Shown piece after piece: positions 9,301 to 20,500 of a DNA stretch of 64,000 nt (positions are counted from its first letter, which is position 1; each line of letters starts with the position of its first letter). Location of the stretch: positions 1 through 64,000 of the IMG/VR virus record IMGVR_UViG_3300024324_000009. One strand, written 5' to 3'. The notes under the pieces were generated by a model. It did no database searches. It was not told the origin of the DNA and saw only the letters and a program-made list of their open reading frames with translations. The translations under genes were made by a program, and so were the position numbers. This stretch comes from a virus.

Positions 9301-12300
9301 CTCCTACAGTATTCGGTGCTGACACAATCTATGGAGGTTCCAATCCATTTGACTCAGCAAATATCTACAAACCAACAGATCAGATCGACATTGCTCAGGG
9401 TGGCCTACGAATCCGTAATGCCAAACTCGTGCAAGAGTCCACAAGTGGCAATCCCGGTCAAATAGGTTGGGATCAGAACGGTCTACTTTGCTATACAAGT
9501 TCAAGTTGGAAACGTGCTCCATTGCTTCGTTTCACAACTACTGTAAGCAATCCTACACTTGATAGTGTTGCACTTATTGTTGATGGCAATGCTAAACTTA
9601 CTGCAACTGCAAACGATCTTCAAGCAGCAGCAGGCTATGTTCCACAGACTGATAATAGTCTTGTGACTAAGGGTAGCATGGAAGATGGCACTGTGAAGGC
9701 TAAATTACCAATCGCAGGCGTTGACGGCACTGTTACACTGCTTGGTGCAAATAACATATTTAGTGTGTATAATGCTGGTAGTGAAAGTTTTATTATTAGT
9801 GCAGATCAACATATTGGCTTAGGAATGACTCCTGCCAGTAACGTACTACTTGATGGTACTACTGATCAGGCATTTGTTTACAGGTTCAAGAGCACCAACA
9901 CCGGACTATACGATGGTCGCTTTGGTACTAGAATCGAAAGCACTGAGTATATAAACTTTATTGTTGAGACAGTGGTTGACCCACAACAACAAACTTATGG
10001 TTTATGGGGTGGCAACAGTGGTGGAAGTAGTCCAATTATAGTAGGTAGTCAGACTGCCGATGTTCTTATCAGGTCTACTGGACCTACTGCTGATCAGTTT
10101 ATCAGATTTGATCTTCCTGTCATCAGTGGTCAAACTGGTGGTAGTATGGTTATTCCTGCTGGCAACAGTGTTCCTGCAAATCTACTTATAGGTGGCACAG
10201 GAGAGAATCCAAAGAGTTCCTTTACTATCTGTGCAAAGGCTGGTGGCAGTGCTGTAACCAATCCTCAAAGTGTGGTTTGGGCATCTCACATGGATGGAGA
10301 TCAGTATAGTGGTAGTGCTTACTTTAAGTTGGCACATGGTGACGATGGTAATAATAGCCAACTATCTTACTGGAATATTTTTGCCAGTACTCCAACAGAC
10401 ATTACAGATGCTAGTGGTGTTTATGAACGTACAGATTATACGTTTAGAATAGCCGGTACTGTAGCGAAAAGTACTGACGGGTCTGCTCCCGGTACTGTTA
10501 ATTACATCACCTGTGTTGAATCTACAGACACAAATCATTGTAAAGTTCAGATAAATCGAGATGTAGAATTTTTGTCGGCTGTTAGTGGTATCAATATTAG
10601 TAATCTGGACGATGTTGAATTTCCAGTTGGACCTAGCCCAGTTTCAGCAGATCAAATACTGCGTTACTCTACCCTTAACAACAAATGGGTTAATAGCAAT
10701 GCAGGAAATGCAGTACTAGGCAGTGCTCCTCTTGGTGGCTGGCCTGTTGGCTCAGTCGGTGAGGCTATTGCTAATGGTGCTGGTGCTGCCACTCTTCCGA
10801 TTAGTAGTGTTGATAACAACCTTGAAATCAGTCAAGTAGACACTAAATCGTTTGGCTTTAATATCCAAGGTTCGACTGCTGTAGAAATATCACAAAATAA
10901 CGGCAGTAACTCACCTACTATAAAGATTGGTGACCCTCACTCATTTGGAACTCCGGGTATTAGCACATATAACAGTGGAACTTTAGGTAGCAGTCAATCA
11001 CACTATCGCTTGGTAAGTCCAACAGGCACAGATGGTACTGGTCAAAACTATACCTATCTTGGTGTTACGAACCCAACTTTCAGTTCTGCCGGAACTGTAC
11101 TAACTGGTGGCACAGCCTATGTTGCTAGTCAAAGAGACATGGTTGTTGGTGCAGGTATCGATATCAACGATGTCACTAGAGCAATCAAGTTTAATGTTGG
11201 CAATTGGGCTGAAGTTAACACTGAAATGAAGATAGAACGCAACAAGGTCATGACAAGACCAGCATACAACTACTGGGCTTGTGGTAACAATTATGATATT
11301 GAAAGTTCTAAGTTCTACCTACATTACAGAGGAGATACTTCTAAATACCAAGTTGGTGTTGGCATACCTCCTAGTCAAGCACAGCCTGCTAGTGACTTTG
11401 TAGTAGGAAGTACTGTTTCTGGTAGTTCAACAATCTCTACTATTCAAAGTCGAGGTTTTGCAACTATTCAGTATAATCAGTTTAGAGGTGATGATGGTTA
11501 CTTGAATATCTCTCGTCAAAATCAAAATGGTGTAATCAGTTTTGCGAGCAATGAAGACTCAACTGGCAGAGGGGCCGAGAACATCATGCAGTTCGTGCCT
11601 ACTACGCAAGCCATAAGAATGAATTATAATGTTGGTTTAAATTGTGCTGTGGGTGATACAAGACTACAGGTAGAAAATCCCGGTGCCAGTGGTACTCAAA
11701 CCGTTTACGGTATGATTGTTGGTGGCAACATGGGTGCTACCTCAATTATTACCAATGCAAGTTGCAGACAAGATCAGACTACTGCTGCTGGTTTCTATTC
11801 CTATAATAGTGTGTCAGCAAATGTAACTTTGGGAACACTATATTGCTTCAGAGCAGATTCACCAAACACTCTAGCAGGAGATGTAAATTCTCATGTAGGC
11901 TTCTATGCTGGTCAAGGTATTAAACATGGTGCTGGTAACAGTATAGGCTTCAGTTCGGCTGTACCAAGTGGAGAGAGCAACTGGGCATTCTTTAGTAATA
12001 CTCCCGGTACTCAATCTTACATGAAAGGCAATGTTGGAATTGGTTCGAACCAAAGTAAACCAGCCTACAAACTTTGTGTAGCAGCAGAAGAAGATGACAC
12101 TTACACTTTAAGAGTTGGTAATAATGCTGGTGGAGCAGGTAATATTAGAGGTACTACAAGAATTGGTATAGATGCATTTGGTCCAACAAACACCCATTCT
12201 TCTGTAGCACTGATGGTTAATCAGCACAATACCACTAGTAGTTTTCAGGGTGATCTACACATCCAAATGAGACAGGATCAGACTGACTCACTACCAGTAA

Positions 12301-12983
12301 GTAAGTTTGTATTTACTCCTGAAGGTAACTTTGGTGTTAACGCTAGTGGAGTGTCAGAAGCCCTAGTAGCACTTGATGTTAACAGTGACAGGATAGCCAT
12401 TAGAGACGAATATACTCCTAATGCACTTTCAGCAGGTACAATCGGTGAAATTGGCTGGGATGAAGACTATATCTGGGTCAGAACACCCGCAGGCTGGAAG
12501 AAATCTGCACTTGATACATTTAATGGCAGCGGCAGTTCTTCAAGTGTTGTAAGAGGTTCTGTTGCTGCAACAGGAACTCAGACAGACTTTACTGTTACTG
12601 AAGGCTATACTGCTAATCAGTTAGATGTTTATGTCAACGGTGTCAAGATGCTTGATACCACAGACTACACTGCCTCAAACGGTTCCACAATCGTTCTAGC
12701 AACGCCTGCTGCTAGTGGAGATATTGTACAGTATACAGCATACTCAAACGTAAGTGTTACACTAGCAACACAAGCAGGCACTCCACTATCATCTAGTGAT
12801 GCTGGAAGTATTGGCGATATTAAGCATAGCGACCATTATATATGGGTTAAGACAAGTGCAGGTTGGAAGAAATCTCCACTATATGCCTTTAACCAAACTC
12901 CTAGTTTGACCGTTCGTGTGACTCAGGCTGAGTATGATGCTCTGACCCCTGATTCTGATATAACTTATGTAATTGTGGGGTAA
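6330..12983 (+). CDS. Giant tail fibre, 2217 aa, Mtd-N-like N-terminus
   Basis: The N-terminus (LKRDYTANWTLLNPILSLGE, GKLKIGDGVTPWVDL) matches the Mtd N-terminal fibre module, which usually anchors fibres to the tail. Residues about 200-330 contain coiled-coil stretches. A roughly 75-residue domain occurs three times (from residues 121, 343 and 643; core GDMWIS..SG.IDGSW). The middle carries beta-helix or shaft-like phrases (VGLGMTPASNVLLDG, GNVGIGSNQSKPAYKLCV). Two or three copies of an IG-x-I...YIWV-x-T-x-AGWKKS unit occur near residues 1045, 2040 and 2170. The VYVNGVKMLDTTDYTASNG domain near residue 2072 is shared with the left-edge fibre. It ends VRVTQAEYDALTPDSDITY, a pattern I know from phage fibre C-termini. 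A GAAGG site precedes the ATG. Confidence 0.85.
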   Translation: MAVYKLIKLKRDYTANWTLLNPILSLGEPGYERDTGKLKIGDGVTPWVDLDYIKVDMDDVVIDPDDLADVLNNVLQGGFGIDIIYSDPSDTILIRTTGLATQSDFIALSGDVANLDSALIFRGITDPTQLNSAPTDPVPDNGDMWISNASGQIDGSWVNLSGQDIVVDQFMLYEEDANGWVLGGNAVGVDLSDYATKAELNNLQYQVNQNSNNISVNYLDIQQNIVDIINLKNSTNNQQTQIDALIQATGHIHDQDIYQIFNDLIILQDNYTALSGYSDARDDSLQQQINAISGAIPPEVDLSVISGYIAANTASGVVVLGKADQNSDDIATLSGLIDGGLDFKGYINPTVTGSAPSLPTNGDLWISDTSGVIDNGWTCIAGQDVGVNQWMIYSDDDTCWQLGPATDIDLSAYALKTELNTVSGLVDQNATDIITISGLVGSGIPSGLVEYSTGLAIRHGSTEVSVNEVSGNSVIDLTNWKIKDGHFIPNSNASFDLGNAEYKVRHLFLSDNSIYMGEGNLSATSGSTVLLWNGEPLAKITDINTIISGELAEQKLLDLQDVTSDGPVEQYAVPVYNQGTSEYKVKRLTPLEVEDTSTPPLDGYPAGSLGNELQDIKGDIQSNTILISGIAEDIVEIPDAVIFKGVTDPTVSGSAPAGPDNGDMWVSNNSGLIDGSWTGLSGEDVLENQFLLYSTGLNVWLRGGKIDVSDLSDQYLPLTGNLNPNDQKLDAVAFTSNVVTTSISGLYPSSRYIGNLTYINHPNQPLPVAAQVYGPSEFNVNRSDYSRDWKDGIDYGFDCVSILYENEDIPEAGYSWSIKVGPPSKYFPSGIANNGKPYQQNRYRDPNPKGWNPAFLAQRAAIRGQGAFEFRPYVTTASQDMTTAPYQVGFRSCPQNDIEFYKVYANEPSATPTYIGFHSDPRQQVFDNGPIGSSTKGYALHIDFRAGSDYELFQGTGHGRVYGFFADMLNKGGANVAGFIERGAEFNQLQAPTVFGADTIYGGSNPFDSANIYKPTDQIDIAQGGLRIRNAKLVQESTSGNPGQIGWDQNGLLCYTSSSWKRAPLLRFTTTVSNPTLDSVALIVDGNAKLTATANDLQAAAGYVPQTDNSLVTKGSMEDGTVKAKLPIAGVDGTVTLLGANNIFSVYNAGSESFIISADQHIGLGMTPASNVLLDGTTDQAFVYRFKSTNTGLYDGRFGTRIESTEYINFIVETVVDPQQQTYGLWGGNSGGSSPIIVGSQTADVLIRSTGPTADQFIRFDLPVISGQTGGSMVIPAGNSVPANLLIGGTGENPKSSFTICAKAGGSAVTNPQSVVWASHMDGDQYSGSAYFKLAHGDDGNNSQLSYWNIFASTPTDITDASGVYERTDYTFRIAGTVAKSTDGSAPGTVNYITCVESTDTNHCKVQINRDVEFLSAVSGINISNLDDVEFPVGPSPVSADQILRYSTLNNKWVNSNAGNAVLGSAPLGGWPVGSVGEAIANGAGAATLPISSVDNNLEISQVDTKSFGFNIQGSTAVEISQNNGSNSPTIKIGDPHSFGTPGISTYNSGTLGSSQSHYRLVSPTGTDGTGQNYTYLGVTNPTFSSAGTVLTGGTAYVASQRDMVVGAGIDINDVTRAIKFNVGNWAEVNTEMKIERNKVMTRPAYNYWACGNNYDIESSKFYLHYRGDTSKYQVGVGIPPSQAQPASDFVVGSTVSGSSTISTIQSRGFATIQYNQFRGDDGYLNISRQNQNGVISFASNEDSTGRGAENIMQFVPTTQAIRMNYNVGLNCAVGDTRLQVENPGASGTQTVYGMIVGGNMGATSIITNASCRQDQTTAAGFYSYNSVSANVTLGTLYCFRADSPNTLAGDVNSHVGFYAGQGIKHGAGNSIGFSSAVPSGESNWAFFSNTPGTQSYMKGNVGIGSNQSKPAYKLCVAAEEDDTYTLRVGNNAGGAGNIRGTTRIGIDAFGPTNTHSSVALMVNQHNTTSSFQGDLHIQMRQDQTDSLPVSKFVFTPEGNFGVNASGVSEALVALDVNSDRIAIRDEYTPNALSAGTIGEIGWDEDYIWVRTPAGWKKSALDTFNGSGSSSSVVRGSVAATGTQTDFTVTEGYTANQLDVYVNGVKMLDTTDYTASNGSTIVLATPAASGDIVQYTAYSNVSVTLATQAGTPLSSSDAGSIGDIKHSDHYIWVKTSAGWKKSPLYAFNQTPSLTVRVTQAEYDALTPDSDITYVIVG
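6690..8480 (+). repeat. Threefold internal domain repeat in the 2217-aa fibre
   Basis: Copies start at about 6690, 7356 and 8256. Each has F[KR]G, a PT...AP turn, NGD[ML]W[IV]S, an SG-x-ID-x-[GS]W strand, a [LI][SA]G[QE]D[IV] turn, N/DQ[FW] and a final W-x-[LR]G strand. The protein repeat is clear; the DNA has diverged. Copies are separated by coiled-coil-like segments. Confidence 0.75.
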
Positions 12984-12986
12984 AAT

Positions 12987-13442
12987 ATGCCATTTATAAA
13001 ATGGGACGAAGCAGATGATGTTAAAAATGGTACTGACGATGTAGACAAAGTCTACATCGGTTCAGACCAAATGTACCCACCCGATAATAATTATGCTCTA
13101 AGCAGTCCTGTAAATGTGACAGTAAGCGGAGGTAAATACTATTTTGATGGTCAAGACCCAGACCAGTATACTGTAACATCAGGATCATACTTATTCCAAA
13201 ATATTCCTTCAAGTCACCCTATGGCCTTTACCATGAACCAAGCAGGACAAAATGTTGTTTTTGGTGGTCAAGGTGCAAATGCAGTAGGACAAAAAACTTC
13301 TACTATAGATGGTCAAACTTACACCTATTGGCATGGTGATATAATCTTGTATATTACAGGCCCATCTAATGACTTCTCCTATGAGTGCTATTATCACGGC
13401 CCTATGGGTGGTCAGGACAGAATGAAGAACTTAGCCACTTAA
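12987..13442 (+). CDS. Small cupredoxin-like virion protein
   Basis: 151 residues. The C-terminal 100 residues have the order YTVTSGSYLFQNIPSSHPMA, GQTYTYWHGDIILYITGP, then FSYECYYHGPMGGQDRM. The candidate ligands (the SHPM His and the C-x2-H-x2-M group) match the His...Cys-x-x-His...Met pattern of cupredoxin folds. Related C-x-x-H-x-G-M-G-G endings are frequent in marine phage structural proteins as I know them. There is no signal peptide. It starts four bases after the giant fibre stop, so it is probably a fibre accessory or tip protein. Copper binding is unproven; the fold may be used only as an adhesin scaffold. Confidence 0.55.
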   Translation: MPFIKWDEADDVKNGTDDVDKVYIGSDQMYPPDNNYALSSPVNVTVSGGKYYFDGQDPDQYTVTSGSYLFQNIPSSHPMAFTMNQAGQNVVFGGQGANAVGQKTSTIDGQTYTYWHGDIILYITGPSNDFSYECYYHGPMGGQDRMKNLAT

Positions 13443-13509
13443 TTTTACAGGATCGGGGATTATAGGTGTATATACTCTTGAGTAGTTTACATATTATGGA
13501 GATACAATA

Positions 13510-14049
13510 ATGGGCTGGCAAGTAGAATTAAATTTGATGGTCAGGTCGCTAATTTGCGATATGTCCGATGAACCAAATTTTTCTGATGAAAGAATCCAGC
13601 AGGTTATTGTCATTGCTGCACAATATGTTATCCATGAGTTGGACATTCTTAGTCACTATGAGATTGATATTAAAAACTTGGTTATTACACCCGACCCAAC
13701 TAATCCTAGAGATGTAATATTTCTTGGATTGGTAGCCCTCAAAGCTGCCTGTATGCTGGATCAATGCACATTTAGAAATCGTGCAAATGCTGAAGGTGTA
13801 AAAGCTGTTCTTGGACCAGCAGCCCTGACTGTTACTAACAATCTCAAAGGATTTGGACAAATTTTGGAAATGGCTCCCGGCCCTTGTGCCAAATATGAGC
13901 AATTAAAGAAAGAGTACCTGTTCGGTGGAACCAGAGCGATTCGTGCAGTTCTATCTCCATTTGTAGGAAATGAATTTGATCCGACACACTACGGTCTCGG
14001 TAGAGACTATATGGCTGGAGAAGATCACAGATCAGGCGACTTTAATTAA
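13510..14049 (+). CDS. Conserved structural protein, adaptor/neck-like
   Basis: 179 residues, mainly helical. MGWQVELNLMVRSLICDMSD, then FSDERIQQVIVIAAQYVIHE, an FLGLVALKAACMLDQ helix and a YEQLKKEYL...AIRAVLSPF end resemble head-to-tail adaptor proteins (paired helices followed by a docking loop). The gene has a GGAG site and is preceded by a 67-base gap with no clear terminator. It lies among fibre genes rather than beside the portal, which argues for caution. It could be any conserved virion protein of this phage group. Confidence 0.4.
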   Translation: MGWQVELNLMVRSLICDMSDEPNFSDERIQQVIVIAAQYVIHELDILSHYEIDIKNLVITPDPTNPRDVIFLGLVALKAACMLDQCTFRNRANAEGVKAVLGPAALTVTNNLKGFGQILEMAPGPCAKYEQLKKEYLFGGTRAIRAVLSPFVGNEFDPTHYGLGRDYMAGEDHRSGDFN

Positions 14050-14107
14050 TTTTAGTCTTTGGACGTAAAATAATCTTAAAGAACCACATTATTAGGATGG
14101 GAATCTT

Positions 14108-14575
14108 ATGCCTGCTGCAAATTATAATTTTACTATAGAGCAAGGTTCATCCTTCGCTATCTCTTTTCAATATTTAGACAATGAGCAAAACCCCATTGAT
14201 ATCACCAACTGGTGTGCAAGGTTACGCTGGAAAGAAGATGTTATTGATCCTGACACTGGAATCAATAGAATCAGAACATTTGTCACTCCCACAATAAGTG
14301 CTGAGTATGCTTTTACCACCATCCCAAAAGAAGGTAAAATGATTCTCAAAATTCCTGCTGATGAAACCGCTAGCTATGATTTCAACACAGCAAATTATGA
14401 CTTAGAGTTGCAGGAGCCTAATGACCTATATAGTGGTGGTGGCAAGATTGTGTTTAGAATCTTACAAGGTATCGTTACCTTGACTAGACCAAATGTTCCT
14501 GATCCTGATCAACCATTTGATTGTGATCCTGACGCTAATAATCCAGACGTACACCCCGGTTGTGGAACCTGTTAA
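14108..14575 (+). CDS. Conserved phage structural protein, 155 aa
   Basis: It begins MPAANYNFTIEQGSSFAISF, continues with ITNWCARLRWKED and closes its folded part with ANYDLELQEPNDLYSGGGKI. I recognise this pattern as a conserved small structural protein of marine phages, beta-rich and resembling N-terminal domains of baseplate or fibre-attachment proteins. The C-terminus is an acidic Asp/Pro/Cys tail (NVPDPDQPFDCDPDANNP). Its stop overlaps the giant adhesin start (TAATG at 14573-14577), so the two products are made together and may interact. Function is otherwise unknown. Confidence 0.5.
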   Translation: MPAANYNFTIEQGSSFAISFQYLDNEQNPIDITNWCARLRWKEDVIDPDTGINRIRTFVTPTISAEYAFTTIPKEGKMILKIPADETASYDFNTANYDLELQEPNDLYSGGGKIVFRILQGIVTLTRPNVPDPDQPFDCDPDANNPDVHPGCGTC

Positions 14576-17500
14576 TGAGTTGCTCTGTAAATGTACAACA
14601 AATAATCGGACCTTTAAATACTTTAGTTATTGAACGCCAAGAAGATGCAGGCGATCCGGGTTCTATTACAACTACAAATATTATCATCAGTAATGATGTT
14701 CTGCAACAGATAGAAGTTGTAGATATTTGTAGAGGTACACAAGGACCATCTGGCCCGCCGGGAGCAGAAGGGCCACCGGGACCAAGCGGTTTACCCGGAC
14801 CAACTTTTGATATACTGCCCATAGTCAGTGGAGGAACTAATAATAATTCTTTTAGTGCTGATTATATCATTTATTATGATGGTGCTAGTGATCAGTTGGC
14901 TAGTAGCAATTATACTATAGATGATATTATTGCAGGTGCTCAAGCCTTAACAGGAATTGTTGAAGGTTCAGGTATACAAAAAACCGACCTAGGAAATAAT
15001 CAAATTAAATTAGATGCTATTGTCGGAGATGGCTTAGACGTACACAGAACTACAAATGCTATTTTTGTTGATGGCACCATAGCAAGACTTGATGATCTTA
15101 CACCCGGACAATTTCAAGGTGTTTTACCCGTATCTAAAGGCGGTACAGCCAATACGTCTTATCTTGATGGTAAACTGATAACTTTTGATTCTACTGCTTT
15201 AAATGGCTCAGGACAGTTCATAAGTGCTGGCAATCTAAATGCAGATGAGATTGTAGTTAGTGGGAATGGATTCACCCTAGCTGCTGGATCAGGACTCGTG
15301 AATGGTGGTTTTGTTATTATACCTAATGGTACAGGCAGGATAGATATTCCAGAGTCGGCAGATATTACTGTTTTTGCTGACAGCTTTGAACTTAGTCAAA
15401 CAGGAACACCCGGTACATACACAAAGGTAACAACAGACTCCAAAGGACGAGTGGAAGCCGGTGGACAACTCACTCCTTCTGATATATATAATATTTTAGG
15501 TTATATACCTTGGCATTCTGGTAATGATGGTTGTGGTTCTCTGCTTGATGCAGATATGCTTTGCGGCCAGAGTGGTGATTATTACCTTGATGCAACAAAT
15601 ATAACAGGTATTATTAATACTGGTGTTCTACCAGACATAATGGTTGACGGTAGATATACCAAAGTAGACGTAAACACTAAAGGCCTAGTGACTTCTGGAA
15701 TGCAGATGACACCACAGGACATAGAAGACATACTCGGCTATGATCCTGTCCGACCAACTGGTGGCGTAGATTTCTGTGGAGACATAGAACTTCATGGTAG
15801 CCTATTTATCAACAAGCCAACAGGTTGCCCCGGAGCAACTTCAGGTCTTCTAAGAGTGTACGACAATATGCCTTTGATTGCTAGAAATAATGCTGATATA
15901 GGAGTAGACGAACCTAGAGGTGTTAGCTTTGTTTACGGTGGTGGTTTTATTGCCAGAACAGGTTCTATCGCTTATTATCCTACAGAAGATGTTGTTTATG
16001 TTACTACTAACATGACAGCTAATAACAACGGTGTTGATGGAGGAGACAGCGACGACGACTTTCAAGATGATGTTAACGGAGGAGATGCTAATTCTACATT
16101 CCCTATTAGTAATCTCACAGGAACGAAACGACTCTTACTATACAAAGATACAGCAGATGAACTGTATGTTAGTCTTACAAAAGACCAGCAGATTGTAGCG
16201 GGTTTTAAAAAATGGATTAATGGTATAGGTGTTAATGATCAAGTAATTATATATGATAATGATGGCAATCCTACAGTTCCTCCAACTAATGTAGGCAGCA
16301 ATACATTACTAAATGTAAATTTTAATGCGGATTTATTAGACAGTCAACACGGAGAGTATTATTTAGACGCTAATAATATTACTGGTATTTTTGATCCTAC
16401 TAAAGTTAGTTTTGGTTTTATTGAAGGCACTAAAAATTATATACCTAAATTCGATGGGGATAATAATCCCGCCAACATTATTCGTGACAGTGTAATGTAT
16501 GAAGATGGTGCCACCAGAGATATTACTATAGGAGAAGAAAAGAATCTTATAGTCGGAGCAAACCAAAGGAATGACCAATCGCCTTCAACCAGAAATGCAA
16601 TGATTGGTGAAGATAATGGGATTAGTTCAGCAGACAATTCTTTGCTTGTCGGACAACAAAATCAGGTTCATGATGCAAAAAATGTTATAGCCGCTGGTTT
16701 TAAAGCCAGTGGACTTAAAGACAATTCTATAGCACACGGTAAATATGGTACTACTTGGCTAGAAAATCAAATAGCACATGGGGCTTACAGAGTAGATGAC
16801 TCTAACAACCTACTCATAGAACATGGTCAAGCTAGTGACTACATGATGTATCTAGAAGGTCAAACCGCAACTAACTGGGCAAACCTCATTCCTTCTGTAC
16901 AATTACCAGATGATACTACGCTGGCTTTTAAAGTATCTATGTTGATGAACAGTGCTTTTTCTACTGGAGTGGCAGAATTTGAATTTTATAGTGGCATTGT
17001 TAAAAATGTAAAACTTCGTGACCCTAGTAACATATCTGAAATTATAAATGTTACTACAATTATGCAGCAACCTAAAAAGAATGAGATATATAACAACTCA
17101 CATATACACGATTACTATTTGCAGTTGATGTGTACAGAATTAAATGAAATTCAGAATGAAACTATTAAAGTTAATGATTCTCCCATAGATTTGCTACCAA
17201 TAAGAATAGATAATGAACCAACAGAGATTATTTCTAAATATGAAGACCCAGATGGATACAATGCTACTTATCTTAAAGACAACTTAGGAAACATGAGTAT
17301 TACTCTTGATGCTGCATCTATAACAGGAAATTATGTTGGTAGCACTGAAGGTGATTTAAGAGTGTCTTGTAGAGACCACGGCTTGCTTCAGGGTGAATAT
17401 GCATACATAGAATTTACTAGTCACAATCAAGTATCGTTTCCTGATGACAGATATTTAGTTAAGTCTGTTGTTGATGAAAATACTTTTGTTTTACAAGGTT

Positions 17501-20500
17501 TGCATTTCAGGGCAGAGAAACAAACTGACAACTCACTAGGTGTACTTACCATATTGCCTGATGACATTAGAAAGTTAGACTCAGCAAATACCGTAACTAT
17601 GACAGGTCTCACTAGGATAGGCACTAATGGATATGAGATTAGAGATGATAATCAAGTAGGCCTTAATAGATTCCTTAGTTTGGCTAGCCCAGACTCACAT
17701 CTTGAGGTTACTATCAATAATGATCCTAATGCCAAACATTATTGCCTTTACCGAAATTTTTCTATAGATAATTTTAACAGGGAGTTATTGGAGGTAGACT
17801 CAACTGACTCTTCAGGAACATCTGTCATTAGAGATATATCCTATAAAGATTACACATATGAGTTTATAAGAAAAGCAGAATCCCTTAGTGTTTCTGGTAC
17901 AGCATCTACTGTTAATTGGTTAAATAGTAATACAACTAGTCTTGCAAAATATGTAGAAGGTGGAAATGATGCTTATACAGCTATCACTGTTAATGGCGAC
18001 ACATATCTTTCTCCTATTACAGATAATATAGAGGTAATTGGACCTGCACCTACTGGCATGTCCCTTTATCTTGCACAAACCTTATCTAGTGTGAATGATG
18101 GAGATATAGTAAATATTTCTGTCACTCATACCGGAGTAGAAGGAACTCTTAAAGTCAGGCAAAGACAAAAACATACTGGTTCATACCAAAGAATACAGTA
18201 TAATCCTAATGAGCAAATAGACTGTGTATATACTCTTTATCCTAGCGAAGACCCCGCCCTACCTGCTAGAGTACATATTTACGCAGAAGACTACCAAGAC
18301 TTAGGATTATTAGACAATCCTTACGAGTTCGTTCTTTATGACGATCTTATTACTCCTACGGATAACGATAAATTTAAAATCGTATCTGATAACGATGTTT
18401 ACTATTTGTATACCGCAGTAGACATGCCAATGTCTAACATATCCTATACTGTAGAGATCAGAGCCATTAATGTATATGGTGAAGTAGATATAGATCAAAT
18501 TTTACAGGTAAATGTTTCTGATACTTTGTCTTTAGCAAACAATGAAAAGGGCTTAGACTCAATACTTCTTACAAACAATACAATAGCTACAGGAACCCCT
18601 GCCGACACATACGTAGGAACAATTTCTGGCAACGGTGGATATAATCCTTATGTGGTATTTGACACACCATACAATGGTTTTGAAGCAACATTTGTTTCAG
18701 GAACAGACCTCGTTACGTGTACAGGAAATATTAAAAAGTATGACACAACAGAATTAATTGGAGACCCATGCTTTTTGTGCAGTGGCTCTACCATATCTGT
18801 AGATTTTAAGAGATTCAGTGTTCCAGATAGAACCCTTGAAGTTCTTGAGGTTTACTGTGAAACAGGACTCGCGGTTTCTCCAGTTTTTAACAATAGTGCC
18901 GTAGTTAAGTTCGTGTGGACAGACCCATCTCAGGTTGGTTCTGTTATTAATACTCAGACTTTTAATGTTAACGGCAGCGACATACAGTACACTGTTACTG
19001 ACACAGGACTACCATATGGTTTTGAAGCACTTGCTGCAAACACTACGGTTCCTGAGATAACAGGTTCTTTTGAACCCAACATCGAATGGATAGAGTACAC
19101 TGGTTTAGCTTCTGAACTTTATGATACGGCTTCTGACGTAAACTATACCACTACAACATTTACTCCTAGCCAACCAATATCAGGTTTACAAAAAGACGTA
19201 GGACAAGCCGTTCTTGATTTTCCAACTCCTGTTACTGGCTTGGTTCTTTGGTTTAGAGATATTGAATCTTCTAATTCTCAAGACGGTTATATTCTACAGC
19301 AAGACTCATTTAAAATCGCTTTGGAAGATAGTACTGGATTTATTCAAAATGATTCTGATTATTCTAACAGCGGATTATTGGTTGCAGATAGACCAATCTA
19401 TATTCTTGAAGGTTCTAACGCACTCAGCAACATATCTGATAACATCATACCTTTTTCTGGTGCTAGTATTGACATGATAGTATGCATGACAGGTGTGGTA
19501 TCAGGAGAAGTTAGATTCTCGGTATTAGCAGACGCAGGAACCAATTACAAGGTAGCTGTCGGTGAACTACAACAATACACTTTTAATAGTAATTCTAATC
19601 CTGTTATTAGAGTAAGTGAAGTTTATGAAGATACAATAGACAACCAAGGAGCAGTAATTACATATACTGGAACCCCTATTGATTCTGGAAATTACATAAT
19701 CAGTGGATTAAAAGAAGGTCCGGTATTTCGTAGCTGTCAAGAGAATGACGACGATGGCTTCTTTGGTTATGAAACCCAAGCAAATGGACTATGTTATGTT
19801 ACAGGAGAATGCAAAGTTTATTCTTCTATAGTTGGTCCTGATGGAGAAGGTGAAGCAGTATACAGAGTCACTTTTCCAGAAAATATTTATATAAGTTATG
19901 ATAGCGAATCATATATACAGTTGTCTAATTGGACACCAACAGACTCAAATCCAAATGGAGAAGTTCTTATTACTCCTTCAGATGGTCACTACCCTATTAC
20001 TGAAGTTTCTGGCATTAGTAACAACTCCTTCCTGATTCCTGAACAATACGCTATTGCTTTGCCAGTTGATGGCACAGGACTAAGTAGCCAAGGTACTGTG
20101 AGTGGTTCTTTTGATATTTATCATGAATACAAGAGCCTTCCAAGTAACATTATTAATCAAGTGCCCGGAGACTTCTTGACTGTAGAACGAACCTACAATC
20201 CTCCTGTATTAGACCCTGACTATAGACCTAAAAATGATCTTTTTGATATTTTGTCAATACAAGGTAATAGGATTATTACAGAAGATAAGAAAAATTATGT
20301 TCTTATAGAAGACGATAGACCTCCTTATCTTGACCATACAATTCGTGGAATATACACTAATGACTCTAGAGAGTTCTACGCAAATGTTAAACGGTACGGA
20401 AACAGATTAATTGACCTTAGATTTGAGAAAGACCTAGAAAGCAGACGACTACCTTATGCTGATGGACCGTGGGCCTATAAAGACCTTTATGTCGGTGCTG

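Noticed and set aside
13443-13509. GGATTATAGG shared with the gap before the tape measure gene (near 42214)
   Set aside because: Only two copies, and part of the second is the ribosome site; not enough for a promoter or operator call.
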